From Neodiprion pinetum (lineage: Eukaryota; Arthropoda; Insecta; Hymenoptera; Diprionidae), in NCBI RefSeq assembly GCF_021155775.2, contig NC_060234.1, forward strand, positions 4,030,001-4,094,000: a stretch of 64,000 bases of DNA, written 5' to 3'. Below, piece after piece: positions 38,501-48,594 of the stretch. Under the pieces are notes generated by a model, which worked only from the letters and a program-made list of their open reading frames with translations, was not told the DNA's origin and ran no database searches. A program made the translations under genes and the position numbers. Each line of letters opens with the position of its first letter. Position 1 is the stretch's first letter.

Positions 38501-39122
38501 CGTCGATGTAGAAGCTCGGAACAGTTTCGGAAGGACGTTGCATCACGAGGCTGCTTACCATCATCATTGGAAAATAGTTAAGTGGCTTGTAGAAAAGCAC
38601 AGAGCTGATGTCAACATTCGCGACGATTCGGGGAGAACATTGCAGCACGAGGCTGCTTGTTACTGGCATTTGTACGCAATGAAGTGGCTTTTAAGAGACC
38701 GAGGAAGCGATATTAACGCTCGAGATTACTTGGGACGAACAGTACAGCACGCGGCAGCTGAAGCAGGGGAATTTACCATTCTAAGGTGGCTGGTGAACAA
38801 TGAGGGGGTCGATATTAACGCTCGGGACTATTCAGGGAAAACGTTGCAGCATGAGGCTGCTAAGGCCGGGAAATTGAACATACTGAGATGGCTCGTTAGT
38901 CAGAAAGGTGTCGATGTTAATGCCTGCGATGATTTGGGTAGAACATTACAGCACGACGCGGCTGCGGCTGGGGAATTAGAGGTTCTTAGATGGCTGGTGA
39001 AAAGTCAAGGTGCTTATATCGATGCTCAGGATAAGTCAGGGAATACATTACGGCAGGAGGCTGTTATGTCTGGAAAATTAGAGGTCCTAAAATGGCTTGA
39101 CGAACAGCAAGATTGCAGGTGA
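32580..39122 (+). CDS. NACHT NTPase with N-terminal DUF4297/Cap4-like putative nuclease domain and C-terminal ankyrin array (2180 residues)
   Basis: A single uninterrupted exon. The start (CGGGATGGC context) follows an in-frame stop at 32535. The N-terminus has G32-x-x-Y35-Q36, then E59, FDD66-68 and QAK91-93, the spacing of a PD-(D/E)XK nuclease of the DUF4297/Cap4 type. About 750 residues of unassigned sequence follow (including YPKHDVHWLM at 843). The NACHT domain has Walker A NTAGMGKT (914-921), Walker B LLLDGFDE (1000-1007), the FIATRP motif (1032-1037) and HRTIMEYF (1253-1260). Diverged ankyrin repeats start near 1331. From 1488 to the end there are about 20 regular 34-residue repeats with the consensus LxxLKWLVEExGADVNxRD followed by xSGRTLQHEAA. 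No signal peptide or membrane segment, so it is probably cytosolic. By analogy with animal NLRs and bacterial Avs/STAND proteins it would be a ligand-triggered defence sensor. Neighbouring genes are intron-rich; this one is not. Family assignment is firm for NACHT and ankyrin, tentative for the nuclease. Confidence 0.93.
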   Translation: MANKDEKISGQELAFIKDNKYASKGGQDCLRGFIYQLKLLMLFMIRGLRKGYKFRLATEMMAAEDFDDLIFEYESDGDTTCCSKIAYRFLQAKHTQNDAKEIDAENLFTSSDFNLQKYFNSYCNIKRHSVLSRGILDDFIIYTNINLNEEKLKAKGIRLLPVKRLDEFLDVKTRRNDDRRYKFDSEEPSKIYENLASEAYNLAQMLVEKVLNSKKLSVDTDLLKKYRTALTAEVISIKDRTLSENFIDGSENLSERGKYFREVFYAQVLKQKGLPDDYDRPEDLWKEMKDQSLKLSEGFISDYEIEDSEKLSMEFKTLLKDAKVDQVIKVELNKKSASKQGGRVVIAHNIARNIVTLDKYVLIEKTDDLFQFNPNFLDDSIKQPADIFKLKKSLKSKLGSQYGDLDKYQFEMKSFTRVKEEQLRAKCELPEGKIDDKEIAGFLDKLIFAVKQPNEVELGEILTREMSEDDTFNLLDADLVTHRFEQKMREWFLDRKGTFMSMEEGRDLISSIREKVNTLMISGISLAYPEELEEYGIEFDNVNEELVKFLSSDAARDPNLALSLITKGETLPAAIQVHKAVKQCNKYRKQDSVIFIRQETLIRLKIRERVIDAFKSLGSYELLVIVCKSSDELVMHKLSKFYQKLSTIMQKNNTKKLILVTGTEVLLNNCSKNIDCNVGFNDFTINSQHELLNKQVINLQGRKERSSFGNLLRISRLDEIESVKKAQLQDTLLKSSTLVKLIGGEEIKIGNELKGLGEVDDYYITRSVNLQVIIRTDIFRSDQTSDIFAIGHADNKSWQKFQIRGVGIESSDEIEPWNRYSHKFKVLNDGQENEQFERLCTEYPKHDVHWLMMGSSGLLWVKSRGNITTLVKHRDGSGDYYCSYDHCQVCNAATRVSSVDQLANQHERPVIISNTAGMGKTIMFTYLARKLADYPGMWVIKINLNDFTEVLLEELRSRTFHENDIVEAIEFFVDKLLVPETDLEKAIFKRLIQEPGGVGLLLDGFDEISPDYEEVVTDLLKAFKKCDLKTMFIATRPHMRITLENTLHIFSCSIEPFSQNDQVDFLVRFWVKDFGKCDNREEVLNWLDDRAKDLIAKLAKTISDPLMEFTRIPLHIRMVAEVFCYDKQCDSEVCEVSLTLDSDEWQFPERMNMVTLYKRFVEMKYGILCNEKDKEDHSRLGSKKRSEKFFETVLESHQLLAMKTLLNGKDLSMLRVSRRDIKKAEDLIIDINDGNERTGIVTQIVDGKPQYIHRTIMEYFVATYLINVLKYAEEDKDCPNRKLRTFILKQILTQPEYDIIRAFFNDLLNEVHATYDVCHWKAEPDDYSNENRRTLFHIAAMEGNHQIMRFFLVRLGKNTRTRQQIANMKSNFGEVALHLIFADRWDGLRCRRSDANDLQIIKWLLENGADVNAVDMVSRTPMRRALIAGKVEALKLMAKNQIIDVEARDKSATTFEQGLAETREWQLVTSLLNELGAGTNELDDLGRLDILRWLVKNHIADINVRDTSGKTLQHVAAARKNFTVLKWLVVERGADLHARDDFGNTVLHTAVARWSLADIKWLVEELGADLDTRNNDGSTIQHSAAASGRWEILRWLVEEKGADVNVRDDMGRTLQHNAVLVNLSMLKWLVEKHGANTNVRDHSGNTLQHEAVTLRNLSTLKWLVEERGADVYAHDATGRTIQHVAVQRQKLEVLNYLVEERGADPNVWDNSGRTLQHYAAKFGELEILKWLVENHGVDIEARDHLGKTVQHEAADHGQSDELEWLVEKQNVDVNAQDYSGMTLMHWAAQNWNWDVVKWLIEEQNADVHVADESGRTLLYWAAQRENWELVKWLVEERGADINAWHDSGRTLQHKAASYYNLDVLKWLVEESGADVDVWDDSGRTLQHEAAEAGKLNILKWLIEERGVDINARDNSGSTLQHKAAALFALDVLKWLIEERGADINVRDYSGRTLQDVATKAGQLNVVKWLVEKQGVDVEARNSFGRTLHHEAAYHHHWKIVKWLVEKHRADVNIRDDSGRTLQHEAACYWHLYAMKWLLRDRGSDINARDYLGRTVQHAAAEAGEFTILRWLVNNEGVDINARDYSGKTLQHEAAKAGKLNILRWLVSQKGVDVNACDDLGRTLQHDAAAAGELEVLRWLVKSQGAYIDAQDKSGNTLRQEAVMSGKLEVLKWLDEQQDCR
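37041..39119 (+). repeat. 102-bp-period coding repeats (34-residue ankyrin array)
   Basis: The DNA repeats with a period of 102 bp, each unit encoding one ankyrin repeat with near-invariant KWLVE, ARD and TLQH cores. About 20 units are regular; the last is cut short after KWLDEQQ. The canonical ankyrin TPLH motif is replaced by RTLQH throughout, which marks the units as products of duplication within one lineage. Confidence 0.9.
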
Positions 39123-39265
39123 TGTACCGATGATCTAGACATTGGAAATTGGTCTTGGAAAAAGGTCTGTGGAAACTATCGGTACAATTGTTTGTGCAGT
39201 GATGCTTGTTTCCCTGTTCATATCCCACACCGCAAAACTGACATGAAAACCGTTTTGTAACTCAG

Positions 39266-39271
39266 AATAAA
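39266..39271 (+). terminator. Poly(A) signal of the NACHT-ankyrin gene
   Basis: AATAAA lies 144 bp after the stop codon, in AT-rich sequence with no further open frame. This suits a normal short eukaryotic 3' UTR. Confidence 0.6.
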
Positions 39272-40118
39272 TCCGTTACTTTGATCTCGCTGATGATGAG
39301 TAATTTTCAATTCATGATAAAGAGCATAACAAAAATGGTTTCTTCCGCTAAGCTCGAAAATGTCATAGAATAAAATTATTGAAATTTCGATTTGAAATAA
39401 ATTCCAGATTAATTCAGAAAGATCTATTTAAAATTCCCGACAGCATGATTGTTGTTACGTGAATGAAGACCTAGTTTTTTGCAATACTTAAAATTAGAAA
39501 ATGAATCAGATCGTCAAATAGCAACATATATTATTAACCGAAATGCATTTACCGAATGGTAATATTTACTTATTAATTAACCTAAGCCAAAAATAGAAGT
39601 TTCTGGAAACTGTTACCAATTACGTTGTCAAATAAATTTAATTTTATAAATCGTTTTCTAAAGCTCAACTCTCTGACAAAATGTGAACCTTGTTGGATGT
39701 ATTAAAATCCAAATGATTGTAGTTTTCTTCAGCGCACCGAATACACCAAATTTGAATTTCTCAAATCTAACTTTAGATTCTTGATCAGTCACCCAAAATA
39801 GCGTATGGTGCCAATTTTCATTAAAACCTGTTCATCTGTTCCCAATATATCATGTTTATTTTAGTTTATAGAGTATCATGAAAATAATTCGAAAATTACT
39901 GAACCGATCATAGCCAAAGTTTAATCAACTCTAAGTTTGGAAAAGCTGCATCAATCGAGACCAAAATCATCAAAGTCCAGTAACTAGTTCTCGAGATATC
40001 GCTGGAAAAAAATTTGATTAGATAGGCACGCACGCGCACACATACACACGCACATGTCCTTCTAAAGATCATTGGAGGTGATTCTCCAGGCCTTAAAACG
40101 TCGAGATCTAGTGAAAAC
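39272..40118. other. Intergenic, AT-rich
   Basis: No gene is visible. A GCACGC/ACACAC microsatellite at about 40027-40053, preceded by a CTCGAGATATCGCTGG segment, looks like part of an old dispersed repeat. Confidence 0.4.
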
Positions 40119-40490
40119 TCAACTTTTCATATTCGGTATGATTACAATTAGTTCCTTTGTCTCTGAAAACATAGAAATGCGCAGCTGAAAAAGAAAACGC
40201 CGAAAAAAGACGTGAGAATTTATCAATGGTAATAGATTCCATACACAATCTGCATGATGTTCCGTTGGCATTTGTTTCGCCGTGGCTAAATGATCGTCGA
40301 GCGCAGTCGGTAAATTAGACTGAGATAAATCCACGGAACGATAATTTATTTCGAAGTTACCGATAGATGGTAACTCAAGGATCGATATTTCTGAACTTGA
40401 ATTTGTACTCCAACCTGGGACAGTGTAATCGAGCAACGTTGGAGGTCGCAACAAAGCAATCTCATCGTAGTTAGGTGGTTGATTGAAATG
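40119..40490 (-). pseudogene. Serine-protease-like relic (S1 family, degraded)
   Basis: From 40490 leftward one frame reads HFNQPPNYDEIALLRPP and continues TLLDYTVPGWSTNSSSE and LPTALDDHLATAKQMP. This recalls the part of insect clip-type proteases that runs from the catalytic-aspartate loop (NDIALL) through the GWG region to the CAG loop. A TAA stop lies immediately before it. The catalytic Asp position reads Glu, a stretch between LL and GW is missing, expected cysteines are absent and no GDSGGP follows. If the resemblance is real it is a pseudogene fragment; it could also be chance similarity. Confidence 0.3.
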
Positions 40491-43350
40491 TTATATTACC
40501 GAGCAACGCGAAAGAACACGAAAAACTTGACGATTCTCGCCATATTATTATGATTATTGCTATTCGGTTGCAGCGTGACCTCCTTTAAGAGCTTCGCTTT
40601 ATGCATTCGACGGTATTAACCCAGGGCGAAAACATTGACCCGCTAAATTATCCAACCGGACACGATAACGGCTTTGAATTGCAATCAGAAACGAATATAA
40701 CAGTGCAGCACGCATGGTCGTGCAGTTCAGCAAAGATAAATGCACCTCTGCTCTATATTATACATGTTTTACAGCTTACGCGAAATAATGCTTGATAATA
40801 ATCGTCCCCCTGCATCATTAGCTATGTAATGCAAGGCTGCGACGAATATAATAAACAGCAAAATGTCATTCGGATATTAATTATCTCAACAGAGTAACTT
40901 ATAATTGATTATTCTATTTATGAATAATGCTTATCTGCAACCGTCCTTGTACATAAATAGTAGTATATTTATAACTTTTATTTCTGCTCTGAAACTATTC
41001 AAGTATCATTTCTTAGTCCGGTCAATCGATTTTTGGATGTTTCATTCAAAGTCGATTTGGCTTGGTTTCCTCAGCGTTGTCAAAACATTTAGTTGAACAA
41101 CATCTATTCTAATTGTAAGTAATTCATGATCGTTTTGCGGCCAGTTATTCCAAGGCTCCAAATTGCTTCTTTTTCCAATTTCAATTGAATTGCTGTAAGT
41201 GATTACGATGCGTGATTCAAAGATCCATATTTCGCGAATCCGCGTTATTAAGACATCTGATATCCAATTTTCTCTGCATTTTAAACAAAGTAAAGACTCG
41301 GATCGTGCCAATTTTTCCCGAGGCTGAACATGCGATTAAACAAGAACGAAAGAAATTGCTTGAGACTAAATGATTTCACCTGAAATTTAACCTGATTGTT
41401 AATTAAACTCGATAAAATTTAAATTGTCGGTATCCATGACATACCAATCCTGTTCATCAGTGAATTCGTCCGTCGAGTGTCACGTGCACATGTTATAATC
41501 AATATTTAGCCTGACCATATTATCATAACACCGTGTCCATGCAAATTATGCAACCACCAGACTTTAACAACTTCACCTGTTTTAGAAAAATATGCTTACT
41601 TTCGATTTGTGAATCGAAATTCGTTTCGCTGATTTATTTCTAGTCAAAGTTTCACCTTCGCGTGTAATATTCATTCATCATTGCTGCTCATTGGGATAAA
41701 AATTGGCATATTTGGATGATGATTAACATTGGCAATTGTAATTTCATCTAATAGCTTTACACTTAATTTATATGTGGGTTCAACAATTGTTATTCGCTTC
41801 TACTAGCGATATAATTGCAATTCATGCAAATAGGTCAAAGAAATTCTGCCGGTTTTGCAAAACAGAAATGAATAATAACGAATTCAATGATACGTAACAA
41901 TCGTGTTACATATTTTTGATACATTCAAAAAACAATGGTTCTATTGTATTCAATATCTAATTATAGTTGTCGTTTTCTCAGCGTCTGATTATTTATTATC
42001 AAATACCATAGTTTTTGCAACGAAATGTAAACCCAATCATTATATCAGTGCTAATTCCGGTAGTAAAAACTGTAATAAAAACAACCGGAAATCACAATTA
42101 CAATGTGTTGTACCACAAAGATCAGTTGATTGTTGTTAATCTTGTGTCATAAGCACAAGAGAATTCAAATTCATTATTTTTTGTAAAAAGTTTGTTACTT
42201 TTTATCACTTATCCAAACCATGTACAATATACTTGTGTCATAAGCTTACAACTCTGGATCAGCTTTAACAATGCATCTTGCACTAGTTTCACGAAGATTT
42301 TTACCGTCTGCATCAAAATTAGCACTTGATTGTGCATTAAAAAATTCGATTCTAAGTAAAAATTCGTTTATATAAAAAATTAATAAGCGTCTGAATATAC
42401 CTTGTACTGTTTGGTAGCTGGAACTCCAACATATGCTGTGACTTTTCCCCCTCGAATAAATCGATACAGAAGCGTATAAATGCATTGGCGATGCATTGTC
42501 GCCTGTATTTAATTGCGGAAATTGAATGTGTATACACCGCACAGCTATACATACAACATGTACTACGCTATATGCCCGCGAATATCGACCGTGAAACCTA
42601 TTTAATCAAGGTTGTCTTTTCCAGGAATTGCATTAAAAGTGTACGTGGGTAATGTGATATATATATTACTGCCTGAACGTTCATTGTTAAATTATTATTT
42701 GCTAGGTTTGATTATAGATTCCGAAAATCAAACAAAAAACGCGAGCCAAACTAGTAATGAATAAATAACAGTTACGGTAGTAGCAGTTACGGTTGAAAAA
42801 CTGACTATTAATTTTTTTACCACTCATAAAGGAAAAAAAAACTTTTTTTGAATCAGAATATCGCAACTAACTCGAACCTCTATCATACAATCTGAAACGG
42901 CAATGCTGTCCGTTAATCGTCAAGTTATTATTATTTGTCGTCGAAGCTAGTTAAAAAAAAAAAAAAAAATTGAACAATTCGTACAAATGGTAGGAATTTT
43001 TATTTTTTTGTTAAATAAACGCGACCGTATTATTGGTACTATCAGCTATCAGCTTCATTGGTTTCCAAGGTCCCAGTTTCTTTTCCAGTTTGTATAAATT
43101 ACATCGACGTTATCGACGGTTGGAGTGACAGTATTAGAAAAAGAAAGATCAAAAAAATTTTTAAAAAGTACAGAAATGAAAACGCCATACTATTTCCAAG
43201 AAACTTGGCAACAAACTTCGATGCCTTTCACGCTGCATGATACATATTATATCTCCATCAACTCGCTGAGTAAAAACGTTTTGTTACCGTTCGGGCGTGG
43301 CGTTTTTCCTATACACACTATGCTATGGGAGCGGTGTTCATAATAATGGT
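40491..43350. other. Intergenic, AT-rich, no recognisable gene
   Basis: Several open frames of 60-100 codons occur (for example 41042-41311 and 42246-42552 on the minus strand, 41903-42139 on the plus strand), but none has a recognisable domain, a convincing start or matching splice sites. Composition is uniformly AT-rich. Confidence 0.45.
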
Positions 43351-43379
43351 TCTATTCGATATCGATATAGATTCCATTG

Positions 43380-43810
43380 GCACTTTCCACCCCTTCGCCC
43401 TGCATCGCCTTTCCCCCGTACTCCCGCTTCCCTTCCACCCCCCTCACCATCCCCAGCAAACCGAGGGAGGGTGCAGTTTTGGACAAGGTGCAACGTCGCC
43501 GTCCCACGAGTGGGGGCGGCGAAGGCTTTGGGGGTAGTAAGACAATGCGCCAGCGCCAGCGCACCCTCTACGTCGGCGGAGCTGCGTTTCGTCCTCTTCG
43601 GATCGTAAACCCAGAGTGCATAGCTTCCGCTCGCCCCTCAGGCCCTGGCCTCTCTCCTCCACCCCCCGCCCTCCGCCGCCCTCGAACCCTGGCGGCAAAC
43701 GCCCTTCCGAGACCCTTTCCCCTCCCTTATGCAACGCTATGCACCCCACAACTAGCCTCGCGACGTCCTGACGCTACCTTTACTTCGCCAAACTTAGGCG
43801 CGAGGTCTGC
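43380..43810. promoter_or_regulatory. GC-rich island 1 (possible promoter)
   Basis: This is an abrupt C/G-rich block in AT-rich surroundings, with CpG dinucleotides and a GGGCGTGGC (Sp/KLF-type) motif just upstream near 43293. Overlapping open frames on both strands follow from the composition. It may be a promoter or first exon of an unplaced gene. Confidence 0.35.
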
Positions 43811-46800
43811 ACACCGTACGTATACACTGTAAATGCATTAATGCAGATTTAGTAGACTCATTTTTATACGGGCTTATATGCTCGCTCTTATACACTTGTT
43901 AACGTAGACTCGGTGTGTAGATGCTAAAAATCCGGGCTTATAACTACAACTACAACTACTAAAATTTCACCTGAAATATTGATGCACCTTTGATTGTTGA
44001 ATCAAGTTGAAACCAATAATCGAAGAATTTTAACGATACTTTCAAATAATATCGAAATATTGGTCAACCAAGTATTATGTAACACATTTCAAAATCTCAT
44101 TCCCTATTTTTTCTGCGATTAGTTTATTACATATGTCCTTGTTTTTATATATAGTTTCAGTTATCGAACCTTGACTGTCTATTTTTCACCTTACATTTCT
44201 GAAAGACGCGTTTCAAAACTATCGCTTGAATATTTTTACTAATCTTAGAAATTCACGGATTTTTGATCCGCTACTGCACTTCCTTACTAAGGATAGAATC
44301 ATCTATTTAGTGCAAATAAGAAGTGCCCCAGATTCGAACTAAGATAATGTGGATACTCAATTGTTTTTCATGTAACGTGCTTGGTAAATCATCTATCATA
44401 AAATATTCGCAGTGGGTGTTGTGATACCCACAAAATTAATAATCCGGCTTCATTTGAGAAGGTTTTAGCCTTGTACTGCACAAGTTTCATGATCGAAAAT
44501 ACGATTGGAACAATATTGCTACAAGCGTTACCGTGACGTGACTATAAGCAGTGAAACGGGTAAAATGAAAATTTGCTCATTAGCTCATCTTCGAAAGTTT
44601 GCGACAACTGTTGCACGTTGGAGCATCTGCTCGTGCATAACTTGTAAGCTCCCCGTTCACCGATTCTTACAATCCATACTCAACGGATGATATATACCTT
44701 GACTTGATGTCATTGAAGCAGAAGAGTTTCGGTAGAAAATTATTCAAGTAGGTTCACAGGAAGCATAATTTTGTAGAACCAAAGAACTAGAGATAATGAA
44801 ATTCACTCATTCACTAGGTGCGAATAAGAAACATCCTCTGGTCAACTGTTAATTGAATCCGTTACAGAAGGATACCAAGATGATTTATCATCACAACTTC
44901 TGTGATCCTGTGGCACAAGTCCTGATTGTGTGATAATTGACGAAAGACGGAACTGCGTCACTGGAGCAGACACTGATGTTAAGGTTACCGACGATTCCAA
45001 ATTTTCTATTCAAAAGCACCAAGTGAGAATCATACAAGTGATGGTTTCACTTGTTACACACCAATGGTTCAGTGGCAACAGATTCGATGCTCATTGACGG
45101 GAATGAATTGATTAAAACCGAAGGATCAAGAACCTTGTCCTGAAGTTGGAAGGATCAGGTTGCGCCTGCGTAAGTTACGTGGACAGAGTAAATATAGGAG
45201 CATCTGGCGTTCTTCCATGGTCCCGAAGTTGGTGCAACAGCCGCCTGTTGCCACGGAGCATGAGCCATATTCTTCAATGCACCAATTTCGATTCGCCTGA
45301 AGCAATTTTGGCGCGGTTCAGTTTGCGTTCCCTAGGCATTGCATGGAGCATAACTTGCAACTCGTAACTCATCCTTTCAATGACTCACAAGTTATTACAT
45401 ATCGATTCGCGTACCCTTAACTATAACCATACCGTACAAATATACGTAATATCTCGCACGAGCAACCGGCTCGTAAATCTTTGACCAAGCAATTTCTCTA
45501 CGGATAAGAAAATGATGATGGATTTATTATAAACAATCGCAATGGTTTTACAGTGCTGATGTTTACACGTAAATTCAGACTCTGGTTACACGCGTTCACG
45601 ATCATTACGCATCGAAATGGGCTCATTTGCATTTTCAAAAATTCTGGGGCACCTGGACAATAATCTGGGTCTTTAACCAGGCTTGCGAACAACGTTGGAA
45701 ATATGCATTGAAATATTTTTACTTGAACAAGACGAGTTTGCAGCTCGTGTTAAAAGGCACTTTTTTTACCCAGCGCTTCGTAAAATCATGGGTGGATCAA
45801 TTTCCGGAAGAAAGAGAACGAAAAAAGTATTCGTACAGTTCAATCAACTTTAATTGTAGGTATACATTGCCTGGTTCGTCGGGGAGGGTTGGAAAAAATT
45901 CTTTTTTGAGCACGGATTGTTCCGTTTCGCTAATCACTGCCATCGACCAGACCATTAGTACGAGTTACCCACGTATAACGTAATTTCGAGTGGCTTGATC
46001 GAGGCCCAGTGTACAGTCATTAGGGCAATCACCTATCCGATGAAAACATTCCATCACTTTTGCCGCGGTTTCCATCGAACCATTGTGAAAAAATGTTGTA
46101 ATTACCTACTTGTGAAATGTTCAAATTGTAAACTGCGGATTTCCATTCAATTAGAAAAATCTCGATAGATAACTCTCCAGTATTAATTTAAACAAGGAAA
46201 ATGGGGGCAAAATGGGCAGCACGGTAAAAAAAAATATTCTTGCTGGATATTTTTTGATATGTCGATATTGATTTCAGTAAATGAAACTGAGATGTGGTAG
46301 GAAAAAAATTTTCTTGTACGATTTTCGTTATAGCAGTGTTGCTGATCTCAAATCCTGCACATTCGTCGTAAAGAAAAAAAAAAAACCGTTTAAATACCTA
46401 CTAGAAACGAAACGAACTCCAATAAAATTTTCATTTTTTGTCTTGGATATAATTTTGTTTGAATATTCGATTTTCAACTAAGGTGTCTGTTTTATCCCTG
46501 ATTTCTCCACGTTTAGAGATCGGGGTGAAACAACAGTCAAAAGCTACACCCTGAGATTTTGGTAAAAAATTTTCCAAATCAATCAATCTTTCCTAGAATT
46601 GAAAGGATGGATGAAACCATGAACTGTCACACTAATGATAGCATAATAATGATAATAACGGTATGGAAATGTATAAACACGAAATTACTATTCTTAGTAA
46701 TATATTTTTAAGGGTGCAATGATTTACACCTCATATTTTCAACTTTCTTCTTTTATATCAAAGGACTTCTTAAGTTTGTTGAACGATGAGTCGTTTCACA

Positions 46801-46960
46801 AGCAAAACGAGACTAAACATGGCTGATCACGCGACTACGATGAACCACCATTTTCTCCAAAGCGGTTATTCCACCCCGATCTCCCCTCAAGCAAACATTT
46901 TCTGAGGATTGTAACAAGCTCTATTATACCGTCACAAGAAGTACACCATCAAATTAGTAA
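43811..46960. other. Intergenic, AT-rich, no recognisable gene
   Basis: The longest open frame (45627-45983, plus) has no recognisable domain. No splice-linked exons, tRNA or clear transposon ends were found. Confidence 0.4.
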
Positions 46961-47049
46961 TAAAACTACGTGCGTGGGGGTGAATTAGTTATTCGAGAAT
47001 ATTGGTGACCCGGCAATATACCTGGGTCATCCGGGAATCGGAAATTTCT

Positions 47050-47650
47050 AGAAACCGTGGAAACGGGGTGTGTAGAAGAAGCGTAAGGAGTTGGGCGGGA
47101 GGGCGAACAGGTACCTGGATTCGGCGGGGTGGAGAGAAGAGGTGCTCCTCCGTCGCCTCGGCACATCTTATTTTCGCCCCGTCTCGTCGTCCAGGAGTTT
47201 GAACCGTGGGGCGAGAAGGGGGGCGAGGGGTCGAGGGTAGCGGCGGGGGTGCGAGGAGCGGCGACACCAGGAAGGGCAGGTGTTTGGGGCACAATGGAAG
47301 ACGCTGCGCGGTGGAGGAAACGCCCATTTTTTGATAAGCTAGTTACCCCCAACCTCCGCGGGTCCCGGCGGCGGCGGGTGAGGGGGTCCAGGGTGGGTCT
47401 ACGGAGATCAATAACTGCATAAAAATAAAGTGCGCCTCTGGCCTGCTACCTTTCGTCCTCGCAGCTACCCTACCCACCTACCTACCTACCTACCTACCTA
47501 CCTTCGCTCTAGTCGGCGTCGTCCGCTTTGCTCCTCTTGCACCCCGCCTCCACCCCTCGCCGGGCTTTTCGCCCCCGCCAAACCACCCCTTCCCCCATCG
47601 CGTCAACGACTCCTACGCAACGTCTTTCCTGCTGCTCCTCTGGCGCCCTA
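47050..47650. promoter_or_regulatory. GC-rich island 2 with a CCTA microsatellite
   Basis: A second C/G-rich block. It is interrupted at about 47472-47503 by roughly seven CCTA tetranucleotides. It has open frames on both strands with proline/arginine-rich, non-protein-like composition. Confidence 0.35.
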
Positions 47651-48594
47651 AACACACCTTGGTAATCGAACCCTCCGTGATGATCTCGCGAAAACGATGC
47701 GAAGAGTTATACTGTGCACGTGGGCATAGTTCCGGAGCGTTTTTTGAAAATTGGACCATGTTTTAGAGCATAAATTCTCGCCCTGGTTCAATTAGATCGG
47801 TTACGGAATAAGTATTGGGAACCTAGCGTTGAGTGCTTGACTGGTTTCCAAGGGCAGGTCAAAATTCGGAGAAGATCATTTTTAGTCGAATTAATATTAC
47901 ATCACTTACTCGAGGGGTTAAAAGTTGCAGGAACGAATCACTTTTAACCCTCATGGACACCTTTTTGATATTGATTAAAATCATGGAATCAGTTTCATCT
48001 TATGATTACCCATACGAAAGCATTCATAGGATCGGGATACGTTGCGTAGAAACTTTAACAAAAGTTAGTTCAAACGTGGTTGCGTCAGGAGGTTGAACGA
48101 GAAATGCATAATTTGCAATCTTTCGAAGTAGAGGAAATGTTTCATCGATGTTGATGTTTTTGTTTTCAAAAATCATCCACTATGACTGCCGTATAACAAT
48201 AATAATAAGAAGAATAAAATTTTACAATTTCCAGTATTATTTACACTTGCAAATTGCATATATTATAGATTGCAGTGACGTTCGATTGGAAGCAAACCAA
48301 TGAATGTATAAACCTACAGACGAACAAACAAGCGGTTGGGTACGGAATTTGATTAGTCCATCTAAGCTTCCACCAAATTCATCGAGTTGTAATTATACTG
48401 TATGAAATTTCACCGACATGTGAGTATTTCGTAAAAGCATGTCCGATTACGTGGTTTTCAAGCGTGAATAACTACGGTCGCAACAAGGTAAACAACGAAC
48501 AACGGAATCGATTCGACGAACGAAAATGAGTTGACTGAACCTGGGAGGTTAACGACACAAGCTTACAATCGAAAAAAGAGAAAAACTCAAAGTT

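Noticed and set aside
41903..42139. Cysteine-rich secreted peptide with a hydrophobic leader
   Set aside because: The frame begins with GTG and contains no ATG before the hydrophobic stretch, so there is no valid start.
43297..43832. Proline/arginine-rich proteins in the GC-rich island
   Set aside because: Long open frames occur in several frames on both strands because stop codons are rare in GC-rich DNA.
44320..44350. tRNA-like T-loop (AGATTCGAACT)
   Set aside because: No acceptor, D or anticodon arms can be drawn around it.
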